In this document: positions 1 through 4,814 of the stretch, in pieces
Layout of the letters: each line of letters starts with the position of its first letter
Position numbering within the stretch: position 1 is the first letter of the stretch
Source of the DNA: Pseudonocardiales bacterium
Lineage (GTDB): Bacteria; Actinomycetota; Actinomycetes; Mycobacteriales; Jatrophihabitantaceae
Reading direction: 5' to 3'
Length of the DNA stretch: 8,722 nt
NCBI GenBank assembly: GCA_030840415.1
Contig: JAVEEO010000111.1
Location: 1-8,722, forward strand
Position numbers and translations under genes: made by a program
Notes under the pieces: model-generated
What the model was told of the DNA's origin: nothing
Database searches by the model: none
The model's input: the letters and a program-made list of their open reading frames with translations, nothing else

Positions 1-469
1 CGGTCAAGCCGGAGTATTGCGACGGCACCCCCTCGCCGACCCCGTAGAACGGCACCGCGGCGCCGATCCGGTCGCCCTGCTGGGCGGCCAGCAACAGCAC
101 GAAGCCGCCGCCCATGCAGAACCCCACCGCGCCGACCTTGCTGGAGGTCACCGCCTGGTGGCCGAGCAGGTAGTCCACCGCACCGGACAGGTCCTGTGCG
201 GCCTTGGCGACCGGCAGTTGCGACATCAGCTCGCCCGCCTCATCCGCATCGTGGGCGGTCCGGCCGCCGAACAGGTCCGGAGCCAGCGCCACGAAGCCCT
301 CGGCGGCCAGCCGGTCGGTCACGTCGACGATGTGGTCGGTCAGCCCCCACCATTCCTGGATCACGATCACCCCGGGCCCGCTGCCGCCGGGCGGCAGTGC
401 CAGGTAGCCGTGCGCCTGACCGCCGTTGCTGGCGAACGTGGTGTTCTGGGCGGTTCTGTCCTCGCTCAC
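1..469 (-). CDS. Dienelactone hydrolase family protein (N-terminal part, cut by window edge)
   Basis: This is an alpha/beta-hydrolase of the dienelactone hydrolase family, a group of cytoplasmic enzymes that open lactone or ester bonds; the actual substrate cannot be told from sequence. The 156 residues present run from a GTG start at 467-469 to the left window edge. Visible marks are the PGVIVIQEWWGL strand and turn (about residues 32-43, with the Glu of QEWWG typical of the family), a D-RLA-EGF-ALAPDLFGG stretch (52-69) and the nucleophile elbow GFCMGGG (116-122), where Cys118 replaces the Ser of ordinary hydrolases, as is usual in this family. The catalytic Asp and His would lie in the missing C-terminal third. 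A GAGG-like Shine-Dalgarno sits about 6 nt before the GTG. The gene follows the Asp-box gene on the same strand after 113 bp, but a hairpin and a promoter-like sequence in that gap suggest separate transcription. Confidence 0.88.
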   Translation of the reverse strand, partial: MSEDRTAQNTTFASNGGQAHGYLALPPGGSGPGVIVIQEWWGLTDHIVDVTDRLAAEGFVALAPDLFGGRTAHDADEAGELMSQLPVAKAAQDLSGAVDYLLGHQAVTSSKVGAVGFCMGGGFVLLLAAQQGDRIGAAVPFYGVGEGVPSQYSGLT

Positions 470-517
470 GGGGGACCTCGCTCTCGTCGATCGTCGCTAC
501 CGATGGGAACCTGCTCG

Positions 518-547
518 AAACTAATTCCCAGTCCGGTTCCCCGGCAA
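518..547 (-). promoter_or_regulatory. Candidate sigma-70-type promoter for the dienelactone hydrolase gene
   Basis: Read on the minus strand there is TTGCCG (542-547), an 18-bp spacer, then TAGTTT (518-523), resembling a housekeeping -35/-10 pair (TTGACN, TANNNT). It lies about 50 bp upstream of the GTG at 469. A 7-bp inverted repeat (GGGAACC at 505-511, GGTTCCC at 535-541) brackets the -10 box. This is inference from motif match and spacing only. Confidence 0.3.
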
Positions 548-559
548 CCCGACCGGTCC

Positions 560-588
560 GACTGACCCGGCGCCCGGCCGGCTCAGTC
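560..588 (-). terminator. Hairpin spanning the stop codon of the Asp-box gene, possible terminator
   Basis: GACTGA (560-565) pairs with TCAGTC (583-588), followed by one C-C mismatch and an inner CCGGC/GCCGG stem (567-571 with 577-581) around a 5-nt loop. The stem includes the TGA stop of the minus-strand gene. No T-run follows, so it is at best an actinobacterial tail-less terminator or an mRNA 3'-end stabiliser. Confidence 0.35.
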
Positions 589-1704
589 GTCGTCGCGGGA
601 CAGCAGCGCCACCCTGCCCAGCTCGCCGGAGGCCCAGCAGGCGCCGTCGCGGGTGCAGCTGACCGTGTCGAAGCTGCCGTCGTCGAACTGGCTCCAGTGC
701 CGGCCGCCGTCGTAGCTGACGTCACTGCCGGAGATGCCGACGGCAAGCGCGGTGTCGCGGTGCGCCAGCCAGGCCAGCCCGGAACGGTAACCGTTCGGCG
801 CATCCGGCACCAGCCGCCAGCTGGTTCCGCCGTCACGGGTGCGGGCCAGGGCGTCGATCGCGCTGGTCGGTGTGTTGAAGTCGCCGCCGGCGGCGATGCC
901 GTGCCACCGGTCGCGGAAGGCCAGCGCGAAGACGCCGGCGGTCGGGCCGCTGCCGATGCCGGTGGTGCTGACCGTCCAGTTGCGGCCGCCGTCGCGGGAG
1001 TGGAACACCCGAGCCTGGCTCTGGCCGCCGGTACCGAACCAGGCGTCGCGTCCCAGGGTGGTGAGGCATTCGCCGCCGGCGGCGAAGGCTGCCTCGCCGG
1101 GCAGCGCGGCCGGCATCGTGGTGTTCACGACCTGCCAGCTGCGGCCGCCGTCGCGGGTGGCCAGGATCCGGAACCTGCCGTCGACCGGGTCGCTGAGCAC
1201 CAGGCCGTGCTTGCGGTCGGAGAACGACATGCAGTCGAAGAACGCCGCCGGATCGGTGTTGCGGTAGGCCAGTTGCCAGTGCCGGCCGCCGTCGCCGGTG
1301 GCGTACAGCGCCGAGTCGGTGCCGACCCCGGCCGCCATGGCGACCGCGTGCCGGGCGTCGAAGGCCTGGACGTCGCGGAACTGCAGCGTGCCGGCGCCGG
1401 CCGGCGAGACGTCGAGCCAGTGCCGGCCGCCGTCGACCGTGCGCAGCACGGTGCCGTCATAGCCGCCGACCCAGGCCACCCTGGCGCTCACCGCCGACAG
1501 GCCGCGCAAGTGCGAGGTACTGCCGGTGGGAAGCAGCCGCCAGGACAGGTCCTCGTCGTCGTGCTGGTGCCGGGCGGGCGCGTTCGAGGCTCGGGCCGCC
1601 GCTGAGGCCGGGGCCGGCAGGGCGGCCGAGAGCGCCAGCAGGGCGGTCAGTGCGGTACCCGCGGCGGCGGCGCGGATCCGAAAGGTCGTCGGCGACTGGT
1701 TCAT
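583..1704 (-). CDS. Exported Asp-box (BNR/Ycf48-like) beta-propeller protein
   Basis: This 373-residue protein has a Sec-type signal peptide: a basic start (about residues 1-11, with two Arg), a hydrophobic core of Ala and Leu (12-30) and an Ala-rich cleavage region near ASA-AA (about 33-37). The mature part carries six Asp-box motifs of the form S/T-x-DGG-x-x-W, at about residues 89-96, 136-143, 183-190, 236-243, 289-296 and 330-337. Their 40-50 residue spacing matches beta-propeller blades; the N- and C-terminal ends could complete a seventh. Asp-box propellers include sialidases, Ycf48/Hcf136 photosystem assembly factors and many secreted actinobacterial proteins annotated loosely as oxidoreductases. 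I see no catalytic signature, so a binding or scaffold role outside the membrane is as likely as an enzymatic one. Three Cys (158, 213, 350, 357 region) could form disulfides after export. The ATG start lies 8 nt after a TAACGT -10-like box, suggesting a leaderless or nearly leaderless mRNA. Confidence 0.85.
   Translation of the reverse strand: MNQSPTTFRIRAAAAGTALTALLALSAALPAPASAAARASNAPARHQHDDEDLSWRLLPTGSTSHLRGLSAVSARVAWVGGYDGTVLRTVDGGRHWLDVSPAGAGTLQFRDVQAFDARHAVAMAAGVGTDSALYATGDGGRHWQLAYRNTDPAAFFDCMSFSDRKHGLVLSDPVDGRFRILATRDGGRSWQVVNTTMPAALPGEAAFAAGGECLTTLGRDAWFGTGGQSQARVFHSRDGGRNWTVSTTGIGSGPTAGVFALAFRDRWHGIAAGGDFNTPTSAIDALARTRDGGTSWRLVPDAPNGYRSGLAWLAHRDTALAVGISGSDVSYDGGRHWSQFDDGSFDTVSCTRDGACWASGELGRVALLSRDDD
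694..1435 (-). repeat. Three identical 19-bp copies encoding the DGGRHW Asp-box core
   Basis: The 19-bp string CCAGTGCCGGCCGCCGTCG occurs exactly at 694-712, 1276-1294 and 1417-1435. On the coding (minus) strand it encodes Asp-Gly-Gly-Arg-His-Trp. The other Asp boxes use related but different DNA. Identity at synonymous positions goes beyond what the protein motif requires, though biased codon use may explain much of it. These are internal coding repeats, not a mobile element. Confidence 0.7.
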
Positions 1705-1712
1705 GCGCCGCG

Positions 1713-1718
1713 ACGTTA
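1713..1718 (-). promoter_or_regulatory. -10 box for the Asp-box gene, leaderless arrangement
   Basis: TAACGT on the minus strand fits the actinobacterial TANNNT -10 consensus and ends 8 nt before the ATG at 1704. Transcription would then begin at or within one or two bases of the start codon. No good Shine-Dalgarno is seen before the ATG, which agrees with leaderless initiation. No clear -35 hexamer is present; that position is occupied by the palindrome at 1724-1765. Confidence 0.35.
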
Positions 1719-1723
1719 CTCAG

Positions 1724-1765
1724 CGCCCGGTTCGCAGTGGATGAAGTTTCACTGCGAACCGGGCG
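1724..1765. repeat. Perfect inverted repeat, 16-bp arms, between divergent genes (possible operator)
   Basis: The left arm CGCCCGGTTCGCAGTG (1724-1739) is exactly reverse-complementary to the right arm CACTGCGAACCGGGCG (1750-1765), with a 10-bp AT-richer spacer, GATGAAGTTT. It sits in the 83-bp gap between the divergent Asp-box and DUF427 genes, 20 bp before one start and 22 bp before the other. If the leaderless -10 assignment at 1713-1718 is right, the element is outside the minus-strand transcript and overlaps its -35 region, which favours a protein-binding operator over an RNA hairpin. Which protein would bind cannot be told from this window. Confidence 0.8.
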
Positions 1766-1787
1766 GTGGCCGTGGCATCGTGGAGTA

Positions 1788-2078
1788 ATGAGCATTCAGG
1801 CAATCTGGAACGGACAGGTCATCGCCGACAGCGACGACACCGTGGTCGTGGAGAACAATCACTACTTTCCGCTGGACTCGGTCCGGCAGGACGTGTTGCG
1901 GGCCTCGCAGTACCAGACGGTGTGCCCGTGGAAGGGCACCGCGTCCTACTACTCGCTCGAGGTGGACGGCAAGCAGAACACCGACGCCGCCTGGTACTAC
2001 CCCGAGCCCAAGGACGCCGCGGCCGAGATCAAGGACCGGGTGGCCTTCTGGCGCGGCGTCGAGGTCCGCGCCGGGTAG
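1788..2078 (+). CDS. DUF427 domain protein
   Basis: This 96-residue protein consists of a single DUF427 domain. Typical marks are the short N-terminal beta strands with WNGQVIADSDDTVVVE (7-22), then the NNHYFPLDSVR segment (23-33) and the family signature CPWKGTASYY (46-55) with Cys46, followed by AWYYPEP (68-74) and a closing FWRGVEV strand. DUF427 proteins are small soluble beta-fold proteins widespread in actinobacteria and fungi; their biochemical role is not settled, so none is given. The ATG at 1788 was preferred to in-frame codons upstream because homologues begin near M-x-x-A-x-W-N-G and the upstream extension would cross the palindrome and the divergent promoter. The GGAG at 1782-1785 is only 2 nt from the ATG, too close for a standard ribosome site. 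A CATCGT box 6 nt upstream may instead give a leaderless start. Confidence 0.88.
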   Translation: MSIQAIWNGQVIADSDDTVVVENNHYFPLDSVRQDVLRASQYQTVCPWKGTASYYSLEVDGKQNTDAAWYYPEPKDAAAEIKDRVAFWRGVEVRAG

Positions 2079-2165
2079 TCGGTTCGTCGCGCTGGGATGA
2101 CGGCGCGGACCGGTTGCCCAGGGCAGCGCGGATTTTCTTCCCGTTGGCTGGTTCCGGCCCGGCAT

Positions 2166-2199
2166 CAGTGGCAGGGTGAGGGCGTCCGGATTGCCACTG
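2166..2199 (+). repeat. 8-bp inverted repeat just upstream of the VOC gene
   Basis: CAGTGGCA (2166-2173) and TGCCACTG (2192-2199) are exact reverse complements separated by 18 bp. The right arm ends 5 bp before the ribosome binding site at 2205-2210. It could be an operator or a leader hairpin controlling the VOC-YbaK unit, but 8-bp arms are also expected by chance now and then. Confidence 0.4.
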
Positions 2200-2204
2200 C
2201 GCGC

Positions 2205-2210
2205 GAAAGG
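2205..2210 (+). promoter_or_regulatory. Ribosome binding site of the VOC gene (decides the start)
   Basis: GAAAGG lies 6 nt before the ATG at 2217. This fixes the start there and not at the in-frame ATG 40 codons upstream (2097), whose extra residues show no resemblance to the family. Confidence 0.55.
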
Positions 2211-2216
2211 CTCGCC

Positions 2217-2999
2217 ATGCCTGTCCATGACGGTCCGTGGCCCGACGGCACCCCCTGCTGGGTGGACGTGTCCGTGCCTGACCTCGACGCCGCCCGGTTG
2301 TTCTACGAAGGCCTGTTCGGCTGGGAGATGCAGGGCGGTACGCCGGAGTTCGGTGGTTACCTCAACTGCGCCAAGAACGGTCGGCTGGCCGCCGGCATCA
2401 GCCCCAAGATGATGCCCGAGGCCCCGACCGCCTGGACGACCCATTTCGCCACCTCCGACGTCGCCGCCTCGGCGGAGCGGGCCGGCAGCTCCGGCGGCCA
2501 GGTGCTGATGGGTCCGATGGACGTGATGGACCTGGGCAAACTGGCGATCTGCACCGACCCCAGCGGCGCCATGTTCGGCCTCTGGCAGCCCGGTAGCCAC
2601 CTCGGGGTCGGTGTCTACAACGAGCCGGGCTCGTTGATCTGGACCGAGCAGCTGAGCCGGTCCGCCGATCCCAACCTGGCCTTCTACAGCGCGGTGTTCG
2701 GCTGGGAGTTCCACGACTGGTCGGCCCCCGACTTCCGCTACGCCAGTTTCGTCATCGACGGCCGCGACACCGGCGGCGTCGGCGAGTACGGCCAGGACGG
2801 CCCCGAGCTGCCGCCGCAATGGTGGGCCTACCTCGCGGTCGATGACACCGACGAGGCCGTCGACCGGGTGGTCAAGCTCGGTGGCAGCGTCATTCTGCCG
2901 CCCAGCGATTCGCCGTACGGCCGGCGGGCCACGGTGGCCGACAACCAGGGCGCGAGCTTCGCGCTGTTGGCGGCGCCGCCCGAGGGTTATGGCGACTGA
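2217..2999 (+). CDS. Two-domain VOC (glyoxalase/bleomycin-resistance fold) protein, Cfp30B-like
   Basis: This 260-residue protein holds two vicinal-oxygen-chelate domains in tandem. Domain 1 runs over about residues 11-125, beginning GTPCWVDVSVPDLDAARLFY and ending ICTDPSGAMFGLWQ. Domain 2 runs over about 137-255, beginning GSLIWTEQLSRSADPNLAFY and ending ATVADNQGASFALL. Each shows the betaalphabetabetabeta pattern with the FY-x-x-(L/V)FGWE turn. Length and layout match the mycobacterial Rv0577 (Cfp30B/TB27.3) family. VOC proteins bind a metal or a small hydrophobic ligand and act in methylglyoxal handling, antibiotic sequestration or dioxygenation. The first-domain His/Glu metal ligands of a true glyoxalase I are not obvious (C14, D17), so a ligand-binding role is possible. 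It is the first gene of a unit whose second gene starts inside its last 11 bp. It is probably cytoplasmic; no signal peptide is visible. Confidence 0.9.
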   Translation: MPVHDGPWPDGTPCWVDVSVPDLDAARLFYEGLFGWEMQGGTPEFGGYLNCAKNGRLAAGISPKMMPEAPTAWTTHFATSDVAASAERAGSSGGQVLMGPMDVMDLGKLAICTDPSGAMFGLWQPGSHLGVGVYNEPGSLIWTEQLSRSADPNLAFYSAVFGWEFHDWSAPDFRYASFVIDGRDTGGVGEYGQDGPELPPQWWAYLAVDDTDEAVDRVVKLGGSVILPPSDSPYGRRATVADNQGASFALLAAPPEGYGD

Positions 3000-3561
3000 C
3001 CCCGAGCCGGAGGTGGCCCCGGACGCGGGAACGTCCCGGCTGGACTGGCAGGGCACGGCCGACGGCGGGCAGCTGCTCGCGCCACCGGTCAGCGCGTTCC
3101 TGGCCGGCTGGCCCGGTGCGGAGCTGGTCTCGGTGGCCGAGATCGATCCGGAGCTGGCCGATACCGCCGCGTTCTGCCAGGCCTATGGAGTGCTGCCGGC
3201 CGAGTCGGCGAACTGCGTGGTGGTCTCGGGCAAGCGGGGCGGCGAGGTCAGGTTCGCGGCCTGCGTGGTGCTGGCGACCGACCGGGCCGACGTCAACGGC
3301 GCGGTCCGGCGGTTGCTGGACGTCCGCAAGGCATCCTTCGCCCCGATGGCCGAGGCGGTCGAGCTGACCGGCATGGAGTACGGCGGCATCACGCCGATCG
3401 GGTTGCCGGCCGGCTGGCCGGTGCTGGTGTCGGCCGAGGTGGCCGCGGCCGGCCCGGTGGTGATCGGCAGCGGGTTGCGACGCTCCAAGCTGCGCCTGGA
3501 CGGTGCCCTGCTCGGCACGCTGCCCGGCGCGGCGGTGGTGGCCGAGCTGTCGCAGCGCTGA
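2989..3561 (+). CDS. YbaK/EbsC (ProX-like) aminoacyl-tRNA deacylase domain protein
   Basis: This 190-residue protein matches the YbaK/aminoacyl-tRNA-editing fold from about residue 55 to 185: an AAFCQAYGV helix, NCVVVSGKRGGEVRFAACVV strands (75-94), the R-x-LL-V-KASFA segment (108-118), the hallmark GGITPIGLP loop (132-140) and the VVIGSGLRRSKLRL strand (157-170). Such proteins hydrolyse mischarged aminoacyl-tRNAs (for example Cys- or Ala-tRNA(Pro)) in trans in the cytoplasm. This subgroup is divergent and lacks the KTL-like catalytic lysine context of E. coli YbaK, so its substrate is uncertain. The ATG at 2989 overlaps the last 11 bp of the VOC gene, with GAGGG at 2982-2986, implying translational coupling. 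An in-frame upstream extension to 2842 would lie wholly inside the VOC gene in another frame and was rejected. The first 20 residues are acidic and probably disordered. It converges on hisN. Confidence 0.85.
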   Translation: MATDPEPEVAPDAGTSRLDWQGTADGGQLLAPPVSAFLAGWPGAELVSVAEIDPELADTAAFCQAYGVLPAESANCVVVSGKRGGEVRFAACVVLATDRADVNGAVRRLLDVRKASFAPMAEAVELTGMEYGGITPIGLPAGWPVLVSAEVAAAGPVVIGSGLRRSKLRLDGALLGTLPGAAVVAELSQR

Positions 3562-3610
3562 GGCGGATTAACCCCGGTTCGGCCCGGCGGCACACAGCGG
3601 TCAGGTGCGA

Positions 3611-3638
3611 TCAGGTCAGCGCGGTCAGGTCAGCGCGG
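3611..3638. repeat. Perfect 14-bp tandem duplication at the hisN stop codon
   Basis: TCAGGTCAGCGCGG occurs twice head to tail (3611-3624 and 3625-3638). The first three bases of the second copy are the hisN stop codon (TGA on the minus strand), so the first copy is a non-coding duplicate just downstream. Loss or gain of one unit would leave the protein unchanged, which fits neutral replication slippage. Confidence 0.8.
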
Positions 3639-4455
3639 TCAGCAGCGCCTCGTGCAGCAGGCTGTTGGAGGCGGCGGCATTGCCCTGCTGCACGCCGTCC
3701 ACCCCGTTCAGGCCGGTGAACCGGCCGCCGGCCTCGGTGACGATCGGCGCCAGGGCCGCCATGTCCCACAGCGACAGCTCGGGTTCGGCCGCCAGGTCCA
3801 CCGCCCCCTCGGCGAGGAGCATGTAGGACCAGAAATCGCCATAGGCCCGCGAGCGCCACACCTGGCCGACCAGGTCGAGGAAGGCCTGCTGGCGACCGGC
3901 CTCGGCCCAGCCGGACAGCGAGGCGTAGGACAGGCTGGCGTCGGCGAGCCGGCCGATGGCTGAGACCCGCAACCGGCGCGGCGGCTGGCCGAGCGAGGCG
4001 CAGAACGCGCCCTGGCCGCGAGCGGCCCACCAGCGCTGGCCGAGGGCCGGCGCGCTGACCACGCCGAGCACCGGCTCGCCGTCGACCAGCAGCGCGAGCA
4101 GGCTGGCCCAGACCGGTACGCCGCGGACGAAGTTCTTGGTGCCGTCGATCGGGTCCAGCACCCAGGTGCGCGGGCCGCTGCCGGCGGTGCCGGACTCCTC
4201 GCCGCAGAAGGCGTCGGCCGGCCGCTCGGTGGCCAGCCGCTGCCGGATCAGCCGCTCGACGGCCTGGTCGGCGTCGCTCACCGGGGTCAGGTCGGGCTTG
4301 CTGTGCACCACCAGGTCGGCGCTGCGGAACCGGGCAGTGGTTACGGTGTCGGCCAGGTCGGCCAGCCGCAGGGCAAGCTCCAGGTCGGCGGCCGGGTTCG
4401 TGTCCGGTGCCAGGCCGGAGTCGGGATCGGACGGGTATTCAGGAGTGCCGGTCAC
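3625..4455 (-). CDS. hisN: Histidinol-phosphatase of the inositol monophosphatase family
   Basis: This 276-residue enzyme belongs to the Mg-dependent inositol-monophosphatase fold. Its close agreement with actinobacterial HisN points to dephosphorylation of L-histidinol phosphate in histidine biosynthesis. All three metal-site motifs are present: GEESG (85-89), WVLDPIDGTKNF (98-109) and LWDMAA (229-234). The stretch KPDLTPVSDADQAVE (53-67) and RGVPVWASL (111-119) are also characteristic of the HisN group and its relatives. The main alternative is a generic inositol or PAP phosphatase. The start is a GTG at 4453-4455; there is no other start codon in the first 25 codons. The family's usual N-terminus begins near residue 24, so this protein has a short extra acidic tail. 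No Shine-Dalgarno is seen; a TAACCT box ends 7 nt before the GTG, so the mRNA may be leaderless. The gene is divergent from the DUF2087 gene across only 23 bp and convergent with the YbaK-like gene. Confidence 0.88.
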   Translation of the reverse strand: MTGTPEYPSDPDSGLAPDTNPAADLELALRLADLADTVTTARFRSADLVVHSKPDLTPVSDADQAVERLIRQRLATERPADAFCGEESGTAGSGPRTWVLDPIDGTKNFVRGVPVWASLLALLVDGEPVLGVVSAPALGQRWWAARGQGAFCASLGQPPRRLRVSAIGRLADASLSYASLSGWAEAGRQQAFLDLVGQVWRSRAYGDFWSYMLLAEGAVDLAAEPELSLWDMAALAPIVTEAGGRFTGLNGVDGVQQGNAAASNSLLHEALLTALT

Positions 4456-4462
4456 GGCGAGC

Positions 4463-4468
4463 AGGTTA
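4463..4468 (-). promoter_or_regulatory. -10 box for hisN (leaderless), overlapping the opposite promoter
   Basis: TAACCT on the minus strand matches TANNNT and is followed by 7 nt and the GTG start of hisN. It shares 4467-4468 with the plus-strand -10 box of the divergent gene. Motif and spacing are seen; promoter function is inferred. Confidence 0.4.
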
Positions 4469-4472
4469 TCGT
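4467..4472 (+). promoter_or_regulatory. -10 box for the DUF2087-aminotransferase unit (leaderless)
   Basis: TATCGT matches TANNNT and is followed by 6 nt and the GTG at 4479, the spacing expected if transcription starts on the start codon itself. No ribosome site is visible upstream of this GTG. It overlaps the hisN -10 box, so the two promoters may exclude each other. Confidence 0.4.
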
Positions 4473-4478
4473 CGCCGG

Positions 4479-4814
4479 GTGACCGAGGGCCAAACCGCGA
4501 CCGAGCGGGCTCGTGCGCTCGCCGACCCGGCGGCCTTCGACGAGATCGCCGACCCCGCCCTGCGCCGGGTGCTGCGGGCCTACCTGGGGCGCGGTGCGTT
4601 GCCGGTGATCCCGCGCGGCGGGGCCAAGCGCAGCCTGCTGCTGGCCTACCTGGCGACCGCCTTCGAACCCGGGGTGCGCTACGGCGAACCGGAGGTCAAC
4701 GCGATCGTGGGAACCTGGCACCCGGACGTGGCGGCGCTGCGGCGCTACCTGGTCGACGAGGGGCTGCTGGCCCGGCAGGACAGCGTGTACTGGCGATGTG
4801 GGGGATGGACATGA
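4479..4814 (+). CDS. DUF2087 domain protein
   Basis: This 111-residue protein is almost entirely a DUF2087 domain (about residues 26-108). The recognisable path is LRRVLRAYLGRGALPVIPR (28-46), AKRSLLLAYLATAFEPG (49-65), YGEPEVNAIVGTWHPDVAALRRYLVDEGLLAR (68-99) and a final YWR-GG turn. The domain looks like a small winged-helix-type fold and in other bacteria is often joined to ArsR- or MarR-like DNA-binding domains, so a regulatory or nucleic-acid-related role is possible but unproven; here it stands alone. The GTG at 4479 was chosen because the longer in-frame extension (to 4407) would run through hisN's start region and shows no family similarity. The stop overlaps the next gene's start as ATGA (4811-4814), so the two genes are very likely cotranscribed and translationally coupled. 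Confidence 0.85.
   Translation: MTEGQTATERARALADPAAFDEIADPALRRVLRAYLGRGALPVIPRGGAKRSLLLAYLATAFEPGVRYGEPEVNAIVGTWHPDVAALRRYLVDEGLLARQDSVYWRCGGWT
4800..4805 (+). promoter_or_regulatory. Ribosome binding site of the aminotransferase gene (decides the start)
   Basis: GGGGGA lies 5 nt before the ATG at 4811. In-frame ATGs at 4796 and 4805 precede or overlap this site, so 4811 is the best start. Confidence 0.55.

Noticed and set aside
196..1605. Long plus-strand open frame (469 codons) opposite the hydrolase and Asp-box genes
   Set aside because: The protein is low-complexity Ala/Gly/Arg/Val-rich with no domain; the minus strand in the same place encodes clear families. High GC makes such antisense open frames common.
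1749..3056. Minus-strand open frame (435 codons) opposite the DUF427 and VOC genes
   Set aside because: Antisense shadow of two well-supported genes; it would also run across the divergent promoter region.
3956..4810. Upstream extension of the aminotransferase reading frame
   Set aside because: This stretch is antisense to hisN and then out of frame with DUF2087; homologues begin near the ATG at 4811, which has its own ribosome site.
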